The notes under the pieces are model-generated. The model searched no databases. It was not told the origin of the DNA and saw only the letters and a program-made list of their open reading frames with translations. The position numbers and the translations under genes are program-made. This document shows positions 1 through 9,076 of a stretch of 64,000 nucleotides of DNA, one piece after another. Source of the stretch: Trichococcus alkaliphilus (GTDB lineage Bacteria > Bacillota > Bacilli > Lactobacillales > Aerococcaceae); NCBI RefSeq assembly GCF_003008695.1, contig NZ_PXZT01000001.1, positions 186,001 to 250,000 on the forward strand. The letters are read 5' to 3'. Position 1 is the first letter of the stretch. Every line of letters begins with the position of its first letter.

Positions 1-32
1 TCTGATTCATAAGGATATAGTCAAAAGCATGT

Positions 33-788
33 TCACCAAGATTGGATCTTTTTGTGATCAGCGCTGATGGTTTTTGTTACTTCGTCCCCAACGCCGCACG
101 GATATTCGATGCTGGCGGGCACAGAGTCCGGGAACAACGACAAAAGACGGCGCATATCCACTACCCCTGATTCCAGCCCGGATAAAACAATTCCTTTGTC
201 AGTAATGGCAACGTTCTTGATGTGGATGTAGGTTACCGCTTCGCGCATTTGCTCTGCCGCTGCGAAGGGATCACTTTCGATGTAAACGAAATTGCCCGTG
301 TCAAAAGTCAACCCGATGTCCAATGAGGCTTTGCGGACTTCAGCAATGAAACCCATCAGGACAGCCGGGCTACCCTTCTCTGTGCTCTGGTCATTTTCGA
401 TAGTCAAATGGATGGAATAGGCCGTCAACAATTCGCGTAATTCTTCAGCCAACTTAGCTGTGAATCCCCGAAATTCCCCTAAGGTCAGTTTCAGCTGGAC
501 TGCGTTCAATAGGGCGGCTTCCTCAAAATAACTGCCTAGTTGTCCATTCAACACACCTGCTGTAAACAGTTCTGCCGGAACGGAATAGAACACCTTCAAG
601 CCAGACTCCGAGGCTTGCTGGGCTATTTCCTTCATTTCCGTTTTGCCGGACAGGATGTATTCTCTTCTGACTTCCACTATCGGGAAGCCCATTTCCTTGA
701 TTTCCTTCAATATTTCTTTTTGTTCCACTTTATTGTCCGTAGCTTTGTGCATGTACGCTAAAGTGTTCAATCCAATCTCTCTGGGCAT
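33..788 (-). CDS. Sugar phosphate isomerase/epimerase-like TIM-barrel protein
   Basis: A 251-residue protein of the xylose isomerase-like (AP endonuclease 2) TIM-barrel superfamily. The four divalent-metal ligands expected in this fold can be picked out: Glu131 in LTIEND, Asp163 in FDTGN, His189 in YIHIKN and Glu228 in ASIEYP. This suggests an active enzyme acting on a sugar or sugar-phosphate. The exact substrate cannot be told from sequence. The start ATG has GGAGACAG a few bases upstream. It lies 21 bp downstream of the unknown flotillin-operon gene and could be co-transcribed with it, but no functional link is visible. No signal peptide or membrane segment, so cytosolic. The neighbour downstream lies outside the window. 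Confidence 0.75.
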   Translation of the reverse strand: MPREIGLNTLAYMHKATDNKVEQKEILKEIKEMGFPIVEVRREYILSGKTEMKEIAQQASESGLKVFYSVPAELFTAGVLNGQLGSYFEEAALLNAVQLKLTLGEFRGFTAKLAEELRELLTAYSIHLTIENDQSTEKGSPAVLMGFIAEVRKASLDIGLTFDTGNFVYIESDPFAAAEQMREAVTYIHIKNVAITDKGIVLSGLESGVVDMRRLLSLFPDSVPASIEYPCGVGDEVTKTISADHKKIQSW

Positions 789-809
789 CCATCTGTCTCC
801 TTCAGTTTC

Positions 810-1463
810 CTATTTGCGGTCAAAGTCCGGCCTATCGAGTATTTCTTTGGCAATGATGGCTCGCATCAATGCTTTTTGATTGCCGGAATATTTTTTCTTG
901 TTATGAATGGTGGATTTCTCCATTCTTTTGGCAGTCTTCAATTCCTTTTTGTCTTCAGAAAAGACGGTGAAGTCATCGGCCAACCCCACGGCAGGATCCA
1001 TATTATAGTCCGTAAACACCGGTACTTCAACCGTTTCATCCGCAGGTTCCGTGTCCTTTTGGTCGCTGCCTGTTTTTGGCGGATTCGCGCGCAACAGCAA
1101 CTGCCATAAATTCTCGCGGTTAACGAAAATCAGGATTTCCCTCCGCCAATTTCTGTTGGTCAAAATCCGGCTGACTTCCCTCAGATATTTTTCAGGCAAG
1201 CGATCTTGGAAAAATCCATAGACCTGTTCAGGCTTCAATGTAGCCAGTTTTTTGATCAGTTGTTTCGCATTCTCATTTCCGGCACCGTCCAACGACTGGC
1301 GAAATGTCTGCTGCAGGGCAGCTGCTTGGGCTGTGCCCACTCGAAGTCTGGCGTTCTCCGATAGCCGATTAATTCTCTTGACTATCGATACGAGCACAGA
1401 GAGAAAGAACACCAGGAAAAGGATCGGCAACAGGATCGGCAATAGAAAGGCTAGGCTAGTCAT
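810..1463 (-). CDS. Membrane-anchored protein of unknown function, third gene of the flotillin operon
   Basis: A 217-residue protein I do not recognise. Residues about 5-28 form one strongly hydrophobic segment followed by basic residues (KRINR), so it is probably an N-in membrane anchor with a cytosolic body. The middle (about 35-125) is predicted by eye to be mostly helical and rich in Gln, Leu, Arg and Lys. An acidic linker (about 128-150) follows, and the C-terminal 40 residues are strongly basic. The ATG overlaps the floA stop codon by 4 bases (ATGA), which implies translational coupling and a shared operon with nfeD and floA. In Bacillus the gene after the floA homologue is a much smaller protein, so this position holds a different product here. 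A role with flotillin membrane domains is inferred from context only. Confidence 0.7.
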   Translation of the reverse strand: MTSLAFLLPILLPILFLVFFLSVLVSIVKRINRLSENARLRVGTAQAAALQQTFRQSLDGAGNENAKQLIKKLATLKPEQVYGFFQDRLPEKYLREVSRILTNRNWRREILIFVNRENLWQLLLRANPPKTGSDQKDTEPADETVEVPVFTDYNMDPAVGLADDFTVFSEDKKELKTAKRMEKSTIHNKKKYSGNQKALMRAIIAKEILDRPDFDRK

Positions 1464-2446
1464 TCCGGTTCGCTTCTATCTGTCGGAAACTCCGAAATGC
1501 TGCTCCTCATTTCAGTATCCGCTATGATATTTTTCATTTTATAATAATTCATCACGCCTAGATTTCCGTTGCGCAGCGCTTCAGCCAACGCCAACGGCAC
1601 CTGCGCTTCGGCTTCGACCACTCTCGCCCGCATCCTTTGCACCTCAGCGATCATTTCCTGTTCTTCTGCGACCGCAAAAGCACGGCGCTCTTCCGCTTTC
1701 GCTTGGGCCACACGCTTATCCGCCTCCGCTTGTTCGGCCTGCAGTTTGGCGCCCACGTTACGGCCGACATCAACATCGGCGATATCGATGGACAGTATCT
1801 CAAAGGCGGTACCCGAATCCAGTCCTTTTTTCAGGATTGTTTGGGAAATGGAGTCCGGATTTTCCAGGACGGAAGTGTGCATCTTGGCAGAGCCGACGGT
1901 TGTGACGATCCCCTCGCCGACACGGGCGATGATCGTTTCTTCGCCAGCACCACCGACCAACCGTTCTATGTTGGCACGTACCGTTACTTTTGCTTTGGCT
2001 TTTACTTCAATCCCGTTCATAGCGACACCCGCGATGATCGGTGTTTCGATGACTTTTGGGTTAACGCTCATTTTCACTGCTTCCAATACATTACGGCCGG
2101 CTAAATCGATGGCTGCCGCTTTTTCAAAACCTAAATCAATATCGGCACGCTGCGCCGCAATCAGCGCGTCGATGACCATATTGACATCACCCCCAGCAAG
2201 ATGATGTGCCTCCAGTTCATTTATATCAATTATCAGTCCCGCTTTTGTGGCTTTTATCATCGGTTGCACGATCATAGAGGGTATTACCCGGCGCAATCGC
2301 ATGCCGACCAGATTTGAAATTTTGACTTTCACTCCCGAAAAGTAAGCCGTGATCCATAGACCAACCGGCACAAAGCGGAAAAACAAAGATAAAAACAGTA
2401 CGACAAACAATGCAATAAAGATGATTCCTATCAATCCTTCTGTCAT
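1460..2446 (-). CDS. floA: Flotillin-like protein FloA
   Basis: A 328-residue FloA (YqfA-type) flotillin, close to the usual length of about 330. An N-terminal membrane hairpin segment (about 4-26) is followed by an SPFH/PHB-type domain and an Ala/Glu-rich coiled region (about 240-290, with repeated [17 protein letters not shown]-type heptads) that drives oligomerisation in this family. FloA scaffolds functional membrane microdomains and affects membrane fluidity, secretion and signalling. The start ATG overlaps the nfeD stop by 4 bases and its own stop overlaps the next gene in the same way, so the three genes are translationally coupled. NfeD next to a flotillin is a well-known conserved pairing. 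Confidence 0.93.
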   Translation of the reverse strand: MTEGLIGIIFIALFVVLFLSLFFRFVPVGLWITAYFSGVKVKISNLVGMRLRRVIPSMIVQPMIKATKAGLIIDINELEAHHLAGGDVNMVIDALIAAQRADIDLGFEKAAAIDLAGRNVLEAVKMSVNPKVIETPIIAGVAMNGIEVKAKAKVTVRANIERLVGGAGEETIIARVGEGIVTTVGSAKMHTSVLENPDSISQTILKKGLDSGTAFEILSIDIADVDVGRNVGAKLQAEQAEADKRVAQAKAEERRAFAVAEEQEMIAEVQRMRARVVEAEAQVPLALAEALRNGNLGVMNYYKMKNIIADTEMRSSISEFPTDRSEPE

Positions 2447-3045
2447 TCTCCATCCAACTCCTTGACTGTAATTTTGACCCCTTCAACCTGGATAACCTGA
2501 ACCTGTTTTCCTTCAAATATAATCTTCCCGTCACTGACTACGTCGAGCACCACACCTCCGATAGCGACTTTGCCGGCCGGCCGCAACGTCGTCGTAGCTA
2601 TGCCGATCATTCCCAAGAATTCGGAATAGTCTTTGCTGGACGAATACCCGCGCTCCCGATTCAGGGAAGTATCCAAAATCAATTTGCTGCGGTCCGGCAG
2701 GAATTTATAGCCTTTTTTCAACAGCACCGACGTCGCCACACCAGAAATGATGATCGCCAAGCTGACATCCAGCACACTTTCCAAAATACGTTCATTGTTC
2801 AAAAACAGGCCGGCTACGACCATCAGGAAACCCGCGATCCCCACCAGCCCGAAATCGGGTATGAACAATTCAACCACCAACAACATGATCCCGAACAAGA
2901 ACAGCAGCAAAGTCAGCCAGTTCCCGCTTCCGAAATACAGAAAATACAACAAAAAACTCAGGATGGCCGCAGCTCCGAAGACATAATACCTCGAAGTGAA
3001 CAGCATAAAAACCAGACACAGAAACCCAATGACCAAAAACAGCAA
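2443..3045 (-). CDS. Short NfeD family membrane protein
   Basis: NfeD-family protein, 200 residues from a TTG start at 3045. I chose this start because AAAGGAGG lies 8 bases upstream, whereas the longer reading (to 3087) runs through that ribosome binding site and has none of its own. There are about three to four hydrophobic segments between residues 1 and 110, the NfeD signature [16 protein letters not shown] (58-73), and a C-terminal OB-fold-like domain (about 135-200). This is the short form: the ClpP-like serine protease domain found in long NfeD proteins, such as Bacillus YqeZ, is absent. It precedes and overlaps floA, its expected partner in the membrane. Confidence 0.88.
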   Translation of the reverse strand: MLFLVIGFLCLVFMLFTSRYYVFGAAAILSFLLYFLYFGSGNWLTLLLFLFGIMLLVVELFIPDFGLVGIAGFLMVVAGLFLNNERILESVLDVSLAIIISGVATSVLLKKGYKFLPDRSKLILDTSLNRERGYSSSKDYSEFLGMIGIATTTLRPAGKVAIGGVVLDVVSDGKIIFEGKQVQVIQVEGVKITVKELDGE

Positions 3046-3146
3046 AATGAACGCCTCCTTTGGCTTTGTTCCGATTAAAAACAACAAACGGTCATACTCT
3101 TGAAGATAAAAATAAGAAAATTTATATTATCATTTTACCGCAAATA

Positions 3147-3182
3147 CAAAAATAACAAAAGGAAATCCCTTTCAGGACTTCC
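3147..3182 (-). terminator. Rho-independent terminator after clpB
   Basis: On the minus strand a 9-bp stem (AGGAAGTCC with GGATTTCCT, one G-U pair) with a 5-base loop is followed by a T-rich run. It lies about 25 bp past the clpB stop and separates clpB from nfeD. Confidence 0.75.
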
Positions 3183-3205
3183 TCTGTGTATACTGACTTG
3201 TCAAA

Positions 3206-5827
3206 TTATTGTTGAAATTCATCAAGATCGACTGTCTGGAACCCAACCTGGTCCTCCACCAACATCACCGTCACCGCCTGATTTTCATGGATATTGCCCT
3301 TTATGATGGCGCGCGCCAATGGATTCTCGATCTCAGCTGAGATGAATCTCCTGAGCGGCCGAGCGCCGTAAATCGGATCGTAAGCATTATCCGCTATCCA
3401 GGCTGCAACTTCATCAGAAACGGAGAGCTGGATCTGTTTGTCCGCCAGCCGGCCGGATAGTTCCTTGATCATTTTGACGATGATCTTTTTGACATCCGCT
3501 TTGCTTAACGGCGTAAAGAGGATGGTATCATCGATCCTGTTCAAAAATTCAGGCTTGAACGACTCTTTCAATAGCTTCATTACCTCATTCGCCACAACTT
3601 CCGGGATGGTTCCATCAGATTGGACGCCTTCCAGCAAGTGCTGAGACCCGATGTTGCTGGTCATGATCAAGACAGTGTTTTTGAAATCGACCACGCGCCC
3701 CTTCGAATCAGTCAAGCGCCCATCATCCAATACTTGCAGCAAAATGTTGAAGACATCCGGGTGCGCCTTCTCGATTTCATCCAAGAGAATGATCGTATAG
3801 GGGCTTCGGCGGACTGCTTCCGTCAACTGGCCGCCTTCCTCATATCCGACATATCCCGGTGGTGCTCCGATGAGCCTGGAAACCGAAAATTTTTCCATGT
3901 ATTCGCTCATATCGAGACGGACCATATGTTCATCGGAGTCGAAAAGATTTTCTGCCAAGGCCTTCGCCAATTCCGTTTTCCCGACCCCTGTAGGCCCCAG
4001 AAACAAGAAGGATCCGATCGGCCGGTTAGGCGACTGCAGACCGGCACGCGAACGCAGAACGGCATTCGTGACGCTTTCCACCGCTTCCTCCTGGCCGATG
4101 ACCCGTTTATGCAGCGTTTCCTCCAATTTCAGGAGTTTGTCCCTTTCACCCTCAACCAGCTTCGTCACCGGGATGCCGGTCATCCGTCCCACAACTGTTG
4201 CGATTTCGTTCTCGGTCACTGATTCCTGGACAAGATTGCCTTCTTTATTCCTGCGGGTTGCATTCTCTTTTTCGAGAGCCGCCAATTCCTTTTCAATCTG
4301 CGGTATGCTGCCGTGGCGCAAAACTGCTGCCCGTTCCAGGTCATAGTCTGCTTCCGCATCCTCCAACTGCCTGCGCGCGTCCTCCAGGTCCTCCCGTTTG
4401 GCACGCAGTTTTTCGACCTCTTCCTTTTCGTTGCCCCATTTCATGCGCAATTCGTTTGATTCTTCGCGCAGATCGGCCAACTCGACTTGCAGCGTCGCCA
4501 ATCTTTTCTTGCTCTGATCGTCGGATTCCTTCTTCAGGGCCGCCTCTTCGATCTCCAGTTGCATCAGTTTGCGACTCACTTGATCCAACTCGGTGGGCAT
4601 CGAATTCATTTCCACTTTTATGTTCGCACACGCCTCATCGACAAGGTCAATTGCTTTATCCGGCAGAAACCGGTCAGTGATGTATCGATCGGATAAGGTC
4701 GCTGCCGCAACGAGGGCATTGTCATGGATGTTGACGCTGTGGTGGATCTCATACCGTTCCTTCAATCCCCTCAAGATGCTGATCGTATCGGCAACTGTCG
4801 GTTCTTTCACCAATACCTTCTGGAATCTTCGCTCCAACGCCTTGTCCTTCTCCAGATTTTGGCGGTATTCATCCAGAGTGGTCGCTCCGATGCAGTGCAA
4901 TTCGCCTCTGGCCAGCATAGGTTTCAGCAGATTGCCGGCATCCATGCTCCCCTCGGTTTTCCCTGCCCCGACGATCGTATGGATCTCATCAATGAAAAGG
5001 ATGATGCGGCCGTCGCTTTTCTTCACTTCTTTCAATACCGCTTTCAGGCGTTCTTCGAATTCTCCGCGGTACTTGGCTCCCGCAATCAATGAGCCCATAT
5101 CCAACGAAAAGATCGTTTTGTCCTTTAGGTTATCCGGCACGTCTTTTTTCACGATCCGCTGGGCCAAGCCTTCCACGATGGCGGTCTTGCCGACGCCCGG
5201 TTCACCGATCAGGATTGGGTTATTTTTTGTTTTGCGCGACAAAATGCGGATAACATCCCTGATTTCTTCGTCCCGGCCGATGACCGGATCTTGTTTTCCG
5301 CTCCTTACCGCCTGCACAAGGTCTACGCCGTACTTTTCCAATGCTTCATATTGATCTTCCTGATTTTGCGAAGTCACGCGTTCTCCCCCTCTCATTTCCT
5401 TGATTTTTTCGGCGATCATTTTTTCCGTCAGGCCTTGGTTTCCCAGGAATTTGGTCAAAGGATGATTTTTTAGTGTCATCAAGCTCAAAAGCACCGTATC
5501 CGTGGAGATGAAATCATCCTTCAATTCTGACCGCTTGCGGTCTGCTTCCAGAAAGAGATTGTACAGATTCTGGCTGAATGTTTGCCCGTACTGGACGGAA
5601 GTGCCTTCAATCACCACTGATTTATCCAGTTCCTTATCAACGGCTGATTCAAATGCATCGATTGCCACCCCTGAATCGATATAAAAATTGCGCGCAAAAC
5701 TATCCGGCTGCAGAAATATTTTCCACAGATGGGCGACATCGATGGTCTGGTGCTTGCGCACCATGGCGATACGTTGCGCTTCTGCGATTGCCTGCTGCAG
5801 GGCTGTCGTCATTTTTTCCATTTCCAT
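3206..5827 (-). CDS. clpB: ATP-dependent disaggregase ClpB
   Basis: Full-length ClpB (873 residues), a hexameric AAA+ chaperone that pulls proteins out of aggregates together with DnaK/DnaJ/GrpE. In order: Clp N domain (about 1-145), first AAA+ domain with Walker A GEPGVGKT at 208-215 and a downstream IDEIHT Walker B, the long coiled-coil middle domain typical of ClpB (about 400-520), and a second AAA+ domain with Walker A GPTGVGKT near residue 605. The middle domain, and the absence of a ClpP-binding loop that I could find, distinguish it from ClpC or ClpE. The start ATG follows GAGGAGG. A CtsR-type operator overlaps its promoter, so heat-shock induction is expected. It forms a single-gene transcription unit bounded by terminators. 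Confidence 0.97.
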   Translation of the reverse strand: MEMEKMTTALQQAIAEAQRIAMVRKHQTIDVAHLWKIFLQPDSFARNFYIDSGVAIDAFESAVDKELDKSVVIEGTSVQYGQTFSQNLYNLFLEADRKRSELKDDFISTDTVLLSLMTLKNHPLTKFLGNQGLTEKMIAEKIKEMRGGERVTSQNQEDQYEALEKYGVDLVQAVRSGKQDPVIGRDEEIRDVIRILSRKTKNNPILIGEPGVGKTAIVEGLAQRIVKKDVPDNLKDKTIFSLDMGSLIAGAKYRGEFEERLKAVLKEVKKSDGRIILFIDEIHTIVGAGKTEGSMDAGNLLKPMLARGELHCIGATTLDEYRQNLEKDKALERRFQKVLVKEPTVADTISILRGLKERYEIHHSVNIHDNALVAAATLSDRYITDRFLPDKAIDLVDEACANIKVEMNSMPTELDQVSRKLMQLEIEEAALKKESDDQSKKRLATLQVELADLREESNELRMKWGNEKEEVEKLRAKREDLEDARRQLEDAEADYDLERAAVLRHGSIPQIEKELAALEKENATRRNKEGNLVQESVTENEIATVVGRMTGIPVTKLVEGERDKLLKLEETLHKRVIGQEEAVESVTNAVLRSRAGLQSPNRPIGSFLFLGPTGVGKTELAKALAENLFDSDEHMVRLDMSEYMEKFSVSRLIGAPPGYVGYEEGGQLTEAVRRSPYTIILLDEIEKAHPDVFNILLQVLDDGRLTDSKGRVVDFKNTVLIMTSNIGSQHLLEGVQSDGTIPEVVANEVMKLLKESFKPEFLNRIDDTILFTPLSKADVKKIIVKMIKELSGRLADKQIQLSVSDEVAAWIADNAYDPIYGARPLRRFISAEIENPLARAIIKGNIHENQAVTVMLVEDQVGFQTVDLDEFQQ

Positions 5828-5874
5828 GCTAGGACCTCCTCAAAAAACCTACTGTCATTATGCTTTATAGGACA

Positions 5875-5903
5875 AGTATACGACTATGGTCAGAATTGGT
5901 CAA
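5875..5903 (-). promoter_or_regulatory. clpB promoter
   Basis: Minus-strand -35 TTGACC (5898-5903) and -10 TATACT (5875-5880) separated by exactly 17 bp, about 50 bp upstream of the clpB start. The -35 lies inside the CtsR repeat. Confidence 0.85.
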
Positions 5904-5904
5904 A
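5888..5904 (+). promoter_or_regulatory. CtsR operator of clpB
   Basis: A heptad direct repeat, GGTCAGA-ATT-GGTCAAA, matches the known CtsR binding pattern (two GGTCAAA-type heptads with a 3-bp spacer). It overlaps the -35 box of the clpB promoter, so bound CtsR would block RNA polymerase. One heptad deviates at a single position. Confidence 0.85.
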
Positions 5905-5914
5905 TGATAACTCG

Positions 5915-5953
5915 AAAAAAAAGAACAACAAAGGTGATTTCCTTTGTTGTTCT
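5915..5953 (-). terminator. Terminator after the MIP18-family FeS gene
   Basis: A perfect 13-bp stem (AGAACAACAAAGG with its complement, 6-base loop) followed on the minus strand by eight T residues, starting a few bases after the stop codon at 5959. Confidence 0.9.
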
Positions 5954-5958
5954 TCTCA

Positions 5959-6303
5959 TCATCGGATTCCTAGCGCGATGCGTGCATATCGGGACATTCT
6001 GTCTGTCGTCCAGGCAGGATACCACACCAATTTCACTTGCGTTTCGGTTACTTCAGGAACGCCTTTCAAAGCACGGTGAATTTCATCGGTGATGACATCC
6101 GCCAATGGGCAGCCCATCGTTGTGAGTGTCATTTTGATCAGGCAGAAGCCATCCTGTTCCAATTCCACTTCATAGATCAAACCTAAATTGACGATATCTA
6201 TCCCTAATTCCGGATCTATCACTTGCTCAAGCGCCGCCAGGACGCGTTCTTTTATGCTTTCCAATTCTTCTTGCGAATATTGGGGATTTATCTCTTCAGT
6301 CAT
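5959..6303 (-). CDS. MIP18/PaaD family metal-sulfur cluster assembly factor
   Basis: A 114-residue DUF59/MIP18 family protein. The conserved core is visible as VIDPELGIDIVNLGLIYEV and LTTMGCPLADVITDEI, with the characteristic Cys. Relatives help deliver FeS clusters to target proteins. The open frame runs further upstream to 6468, but the ATG at 6303 is chosen because AGAGGTG lies 7 bases before it and it fits the family length, whereas the upstream 55 codons read as non-coding sequence. A strong terminator follows at once. No suf genes lie nearby. Confidence 0.85.
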   Translation of the reverse strand: MTEEINPQYSQEELESIKERVLAALEQVIDPELGIDIVNLGLIYEVELEQDGFCLIKMTLTTMGCPLADVITDEIHRALKGVPEVTETQVKLVWYPAWTTDRMSRYARIALGIR

Positions 6304-6367
6304 TGCATACACCTCTACCCTTTCTGGATTAATTTGATGATAACAGTTTGTGCATAGAAATTCAATG

Positions 6368-7126
6368 CTAATATACGTTCCCCAAAAATGCAGCCATTTC
6401 CTCAAAAATAGCGTAAGGAACCCGATGCCCTGCGCCTTCCGTGGACCGGAAGCAAATGTTATCCGCAAAAGCTTCCTCGCTGATGGAGTTGACGAACTGA
6501 GCCATCTGTTCGTACGGGACGCTTTCGTCGGCCGTTCCGTGCCAGATGTAAAACGGCGTGTCCACGAGCGATTCCGGATTTTCTTTGAGGCTCAGGCTTT
6601 CAAAAGGCGCCATCAAGGCTTTGACTTTCTCGTCATCAATCGGCGGCAAGCCTTCCACCCAGCGGGACTTCAATGCCCAATGGGACAAACCGATCGGATC
6701 CGGACTGCCCATCAGACAGGCTGCCGAATGGATCCAAGGGTATTGCGTCAAGGCGATGCAAGTCGTGATGCCGCCCATTGAAAGACCCGTGACCGAAACC
6801 TTGTCTCTTTTTGCCAAGCCAGCTTCGACATAGGCTTCCACAAGGTCAGGAAGTTCCTTGATGTTTTGCAGGACTACCGACCAAAACTCTGCCGCCGGTT
6901 CGCCAGCATAGGCTTCATCTTTGCGTTCTCCATGACGATAGGCATCGGGGATGATCACACGCATGCCGTTGTTGGCTAATGCATAGCCTGGCTCCAAGCC
7001 TCGCTCCTTTTGGTTCGTGATGCCATGATAAAAGAATGCGAGCGGAATGGCCTCGGTTTTCTTGTCTTCTTCAACGATTTCCAGAATCGGTATATTATTT
7101 ATGATTTTTCTTTCGATTACGATCAA
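6368..7126 (-). CDS. Alpha/beta hydrolase (prolyl oligopeptidase-type esterase)
   Basis: A 252-residue cytosolic serine hydrolase. A full catalytic triad is visible: Ser116 in the nucleophile elbow GLSMGG, Asp200 in WHGTADESVP and His234 in GAGHRVPY. The FYHGITNQK stretch near residue 32 carries the usual oxyanion HG motif. It resembles the YitV/YtaP-type esterases of Firmicutes; the natural substrate is unknown. The start is a TTG at 7126 with GAGGGA upstream. The HAD phosphatase gene ends 32 bp upstream on the same strand, so the two may be co-transcribed. Confidence 0.83.
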   Translation of the reverse strand: MIVIERKIINNIPILEIVEEDKKTEAIPLAFFYHGITNQKERGLEPGYALANNGMRVIIPDAYRHGERKDEAYAGEPAAEFWSVVLQNIKELPDLVEAYVEAGLAKRDKVSVTGLSMGGITTCIALTQYPWIHSAACLMGSPDPIGLSHWALKSRWVEGLPPIDDEKVKALMAPFESLSLKENPESLVDTPFYIWHGTADESVPYEQMAQFVNSISEEAFADNICFRSTEGAGHRVPYAIFEEMAAFLGNVY

Positions 7127-7158
7127 TTGGATCCCTCTTTTTCAGCTCTGATCGACTG

Positions 7159-7968
7159 CTATAGGCAAAAATATTTTTCCAGATAGATTGCCAAGCCGTC
7201 CTCATGATTCGTATGCATCGTTACATCGTCGGCAATATTCTTTAATGCCGTGATCCCATTCTGCATGACGACGCCGTGACCAGCATAGCGGATCATTTCC
7301 ATATCGTTGTCCTCGTCACCGAAGGCAAGAATATCTTCCCGCTTGATGCCGTAGTTATTCGCGACCACTTCAACGCCAAGCGCTTTTTGGACGCCGGCGG
7401 AGACGATTTCAAGACAGGGCATCGTGCCACCCCACGTACGGATTTCGATGGAATTCCCATAACGCGCCAAAATCCGGTCACGGATGGCTTCTAACTTCCG
7501 TTCGTCCGAAAACACATTCATGGAAGTAGGATTTTCCGACAGCGTATCCTTCGAAGTGATCTGCGTCGCCAGCAAATTCTTCGGGAAATATTCGTTTGAC
7601 GGCAGCGTTGCGGTGGATGCGAAAAGCTTGTTTTTGCCTTCTATGCAGATAAAATCGATTCCCATCTCTTCGCGTTGTTCGATCAGATCCATCGCAAAAT
7701 CTTTGTTGAGTGTCTTATGGTAATAATTACTCCAATTGCTGTCATGGGGATTATGGCATAAGGCACCGTTGAAGTTCACCAACGGAGTGGTCATCTTGAG
7801 TGTCTCATAAAATTCTTTGCTGTTCCTGTAAGGGCGGCCAGTTGCAATCATGACCAGATGATTATCCTTTTGCAGAGTTGCCAGCACATTTTTGGTCCGA
7901 TCGCTCAACAACGACTGATTGTTGAGTGTGGTTCCATCCAAATCTAAAGCGATTAATTTTTGTTTCAT
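7159..7968 (-). CDS. Cof-type HAD-IIB family sugar-phosphate phosphatase
   Basis: A 269-residue HAD hydrolase of the Cof/IIB subfamily. Motif I is DLDGTTLNN (nucleophile Asp9, acid/base Asp11), motif II lies in MIATGRPY, and motif IV is FGDEDNDMEMI. These enzymes remove phosphate from small sugar phosphates, nucleotides or flavin precursors; the specific substrate is not predictable. Start ATG with GGAGGAAC just upstream. A second member of the same subfamily lies at 14181-14993, and the two are clearly different in sequence. Confidence 0.88.
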   Translation of the reverse strand: MKQKLIALDLDGTTLNNQSLLSDRTKNVLATLQKDNHLVMIATGRPYRNSKEFYETLKMTTPLVNFNGALCHNPHDSNWSNYYHKTLNKDFAMDLIEQREEMGIDFICIEGKNKLFASTATLPSNEYFPKNLLATQITSKDTLSENPTSMNVFSDERKLEAIRDRILARYGNSIEIRTWGGTMPCLEIVSAGVQKALGVEVVANNYGIKREDILAFGDEDNDMEMIRYAGHGVVMQNGITALKNIADDVTMHTNHEDGLAIYLEKYFCL

Positions 7969-8004
7969 AGTTCCTCCTGCGGTTTCCGCCTCAGAGACGA
8001 ATAC

Positions 8005-8439
8005 TCATTCGATCCCAAGCGACGGAAATTTGCTTTTTAATTCTGCTGTCATGACCTTTGCGATATTCGATCCGATCACGAGCATTTCATATAGTGGTTT
8101 GACATCCGTTGTTGAGCGGCCCAAAAGTCGAAGGAAAATTTCGCCATCCCCCGCCAGGCAAAGTGTGTAATAAAAAGTCTTGGTTTGGTTCAATTCATTG
8201 ATCAGTTCCAACAGGTTCACTTTATCAGCATAATTGTTCAGGTAAGCCAATTTTCTGTAGCTGATCTGAAAATCACTTTCGGCCTCATCTTTGGCGATGA
8301 CTACACCAAACGGCAAAGAATGTTCTTTATCAAGATTGAATTTCCCTTGATACAAATACTGACCATTTTGGATGGGATGACTTTTCAGTGGCATGCCTTT
8401 TTCTTGGAATTTTTGATCAAGCGCTGCTAATATCGTCAA
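8005..8439 (-). CDS. Conserved hypothetical protein, possibly YbjN-like
   Basis: A small soluble protein (144 residues from a TTG at 8439). I do not recognise it with confidence; its alternating beta/helix pattern and the segments LYQGKFNLD and FYYTLCLAGDGEIFLRLLGR recall YbjN-type or chaperone-like folds. The start is uncertain. An ATG at 8457 gives 150 residues, but an extended -10 promoter (8471-8479) places the transcript start close to that ATG, while the TTG at 8439 has a purine-rich AGAGTGA at suitable distance. No membrane segment. It stands between the rplS terminator and the HAD gene. Confidence 0.6.
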   Translation of the reverse strand: MTILAALDQKFQEKGMPLKSHPIQNGQYLYQGKFNLDKEHSLPFGVVIAKDEAESDFQISYRKLAYLNNYADKVNLLELINELNQTKTFYYTLCLAGDGEIFLRLLGRSTTDVKPLYEMLVIGSNIAKVMTAELKSKFPSLGIE

Positions 8440-8470
8440 AACTATCACTCTTTTCATATATGGTGCTACA

Positions 8471-8479
8471 AGTATAGCA
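8471..8479 (-). promoter_or_regulatory. Extended -10 promoter for the 8005-8439 gene
   Basis: TGC-TATACT on the minus strand, an extended -10 element. No good -35 is seen 17 bp upstream. It lies just downstream of the rplS terminator. Confidence 0.5.
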
Positions 8480-8514
8480 CATTTTCCCCAATAAATACGC
8501 TTATCGCGGTATAC

Positions 8515-8547
8515 AAAAAAGGTCCGGAACCGAAGTCCAGACCTTTC
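8515..8547 (-). terminator. Terminator after rplS
   Basis: AAAGGTC stem with an inner GGAC-TTCG-GTTC tip (a stable TTCG tetraloop) and a run of six T on the minus strand, 18 bp after the rplS stop. Confidence 0.9.
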
Positions 8548-8565
8548 CATATGTCATGCGGAATA

Positions 8566-8919
8566 TTAACGACGTTTTTCTCTGATACGAGCAGCTTTTC
8601 CGTGTAATGCGCGCAAGTAATAAAGTTTTGCACGACGCACTTTACCGAAGCGAACAACTTCGATTTGAGCTACACGTGGTGTGTGCAATGGGAATGTACG
8701 TTCCACACCGACACCGTTGGAAATTTTACGTACTGTATAAGTTTCGCTGATTCCGAATCCGCGACGTTTGATGACTACGCCCTCGAATAATTGGATACGT
8801 TCTCTTGTTCCTTCGACTACGCGAGCGTGGACGCGGACAGTGTCTCCAGGACGGAATGTAGGGATATCGCTACGTAATTGTCCTTGTGTGATTGCTTCAA
8901 TCAATGGTAATTGACTCAT
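8566..8919 (-). CDS. rplS: 50S ribosomal protein L19
   Basis: L19, 117 residues, a 50S subunit protein at the 30S-50S interface. Typical sequence: [16 protein letters not shown] and RRAKLYYLR near the C-terminus. The ATG at 8919 has GGAAGGAG upstream. The frame stays open to 8958, but the extra 13 codons lack their own ribosome site and lie in the leader. It has its own promoter after trmD, so it is transcribed separately from trmD-rimM or in addition to read-through, and it ends at a strong terminator. Confidence 0.98.
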   Translation of the reverse strand: MSQLPLIEAITQGQLRSDIPTFRPGDTVRVHARVVEGTRERIQLFEGVVIKRRGFGISETYTVRKISNGVGVERTFPLHTPRVAQIEVVRFGKVRRAKLYYLRALHGKAARIREKRR

Positions 8920-9003
8920 GTTTTTTTCTCCTTCCAACCGACATTCATACACAATCATTCAGCACAGCGGAATATCGTATTATGGAGCAGTCTCTCTGCT
9001 CAC
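8920..9003 (-). ncRNA. Candidate L19 autoregulatory leader
   Basis: The region between the rplS promoter and its start holds a hairpin AGCAG-AGAGA-CTGCT near the 5' end and a second set of complementary segments running up to the ribosome site. Firmicute rplS genes are known to carry an L19-binding leader (Rfam family L19_leader) in this position. The call rests on position and the visible hairpin, not on a covariance-model match. Confidence 0.45.
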
Positions 9004-9010
9004 CTGTAGA

Positions 9011-9039
9011 ATTCTACCACAATAATTTTGACGTGTAAA
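9011..9039 (-). promoter_or_regulatory. rplS promoter
   Basis: -35 TTTACA (9034-9039) and -10 TAGAAT (9011-9016) with a 17-bp spacer on the minus strand, immediately downstream of the trmD stop. Confidence 0.85.
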
Positions 9040-9076
9040 GTATTTTTCGTTTACATTGTTTGAATTTTCAAGTGCG

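Noticed and set aside
4593-5354. Plus-strand frame of 253 codons opposite clpB
   Set aside because: Antisense shadow of clpB, with low-complexity Ser/Arg-rich translation and no start signal.
8920-8958. Longer start for rplS at 8958
   Set aside because: The frame is open, but the extra 13 codons have no ribosome site and lie in the leader; GGAAGGAG precedes the 8919 ATG.
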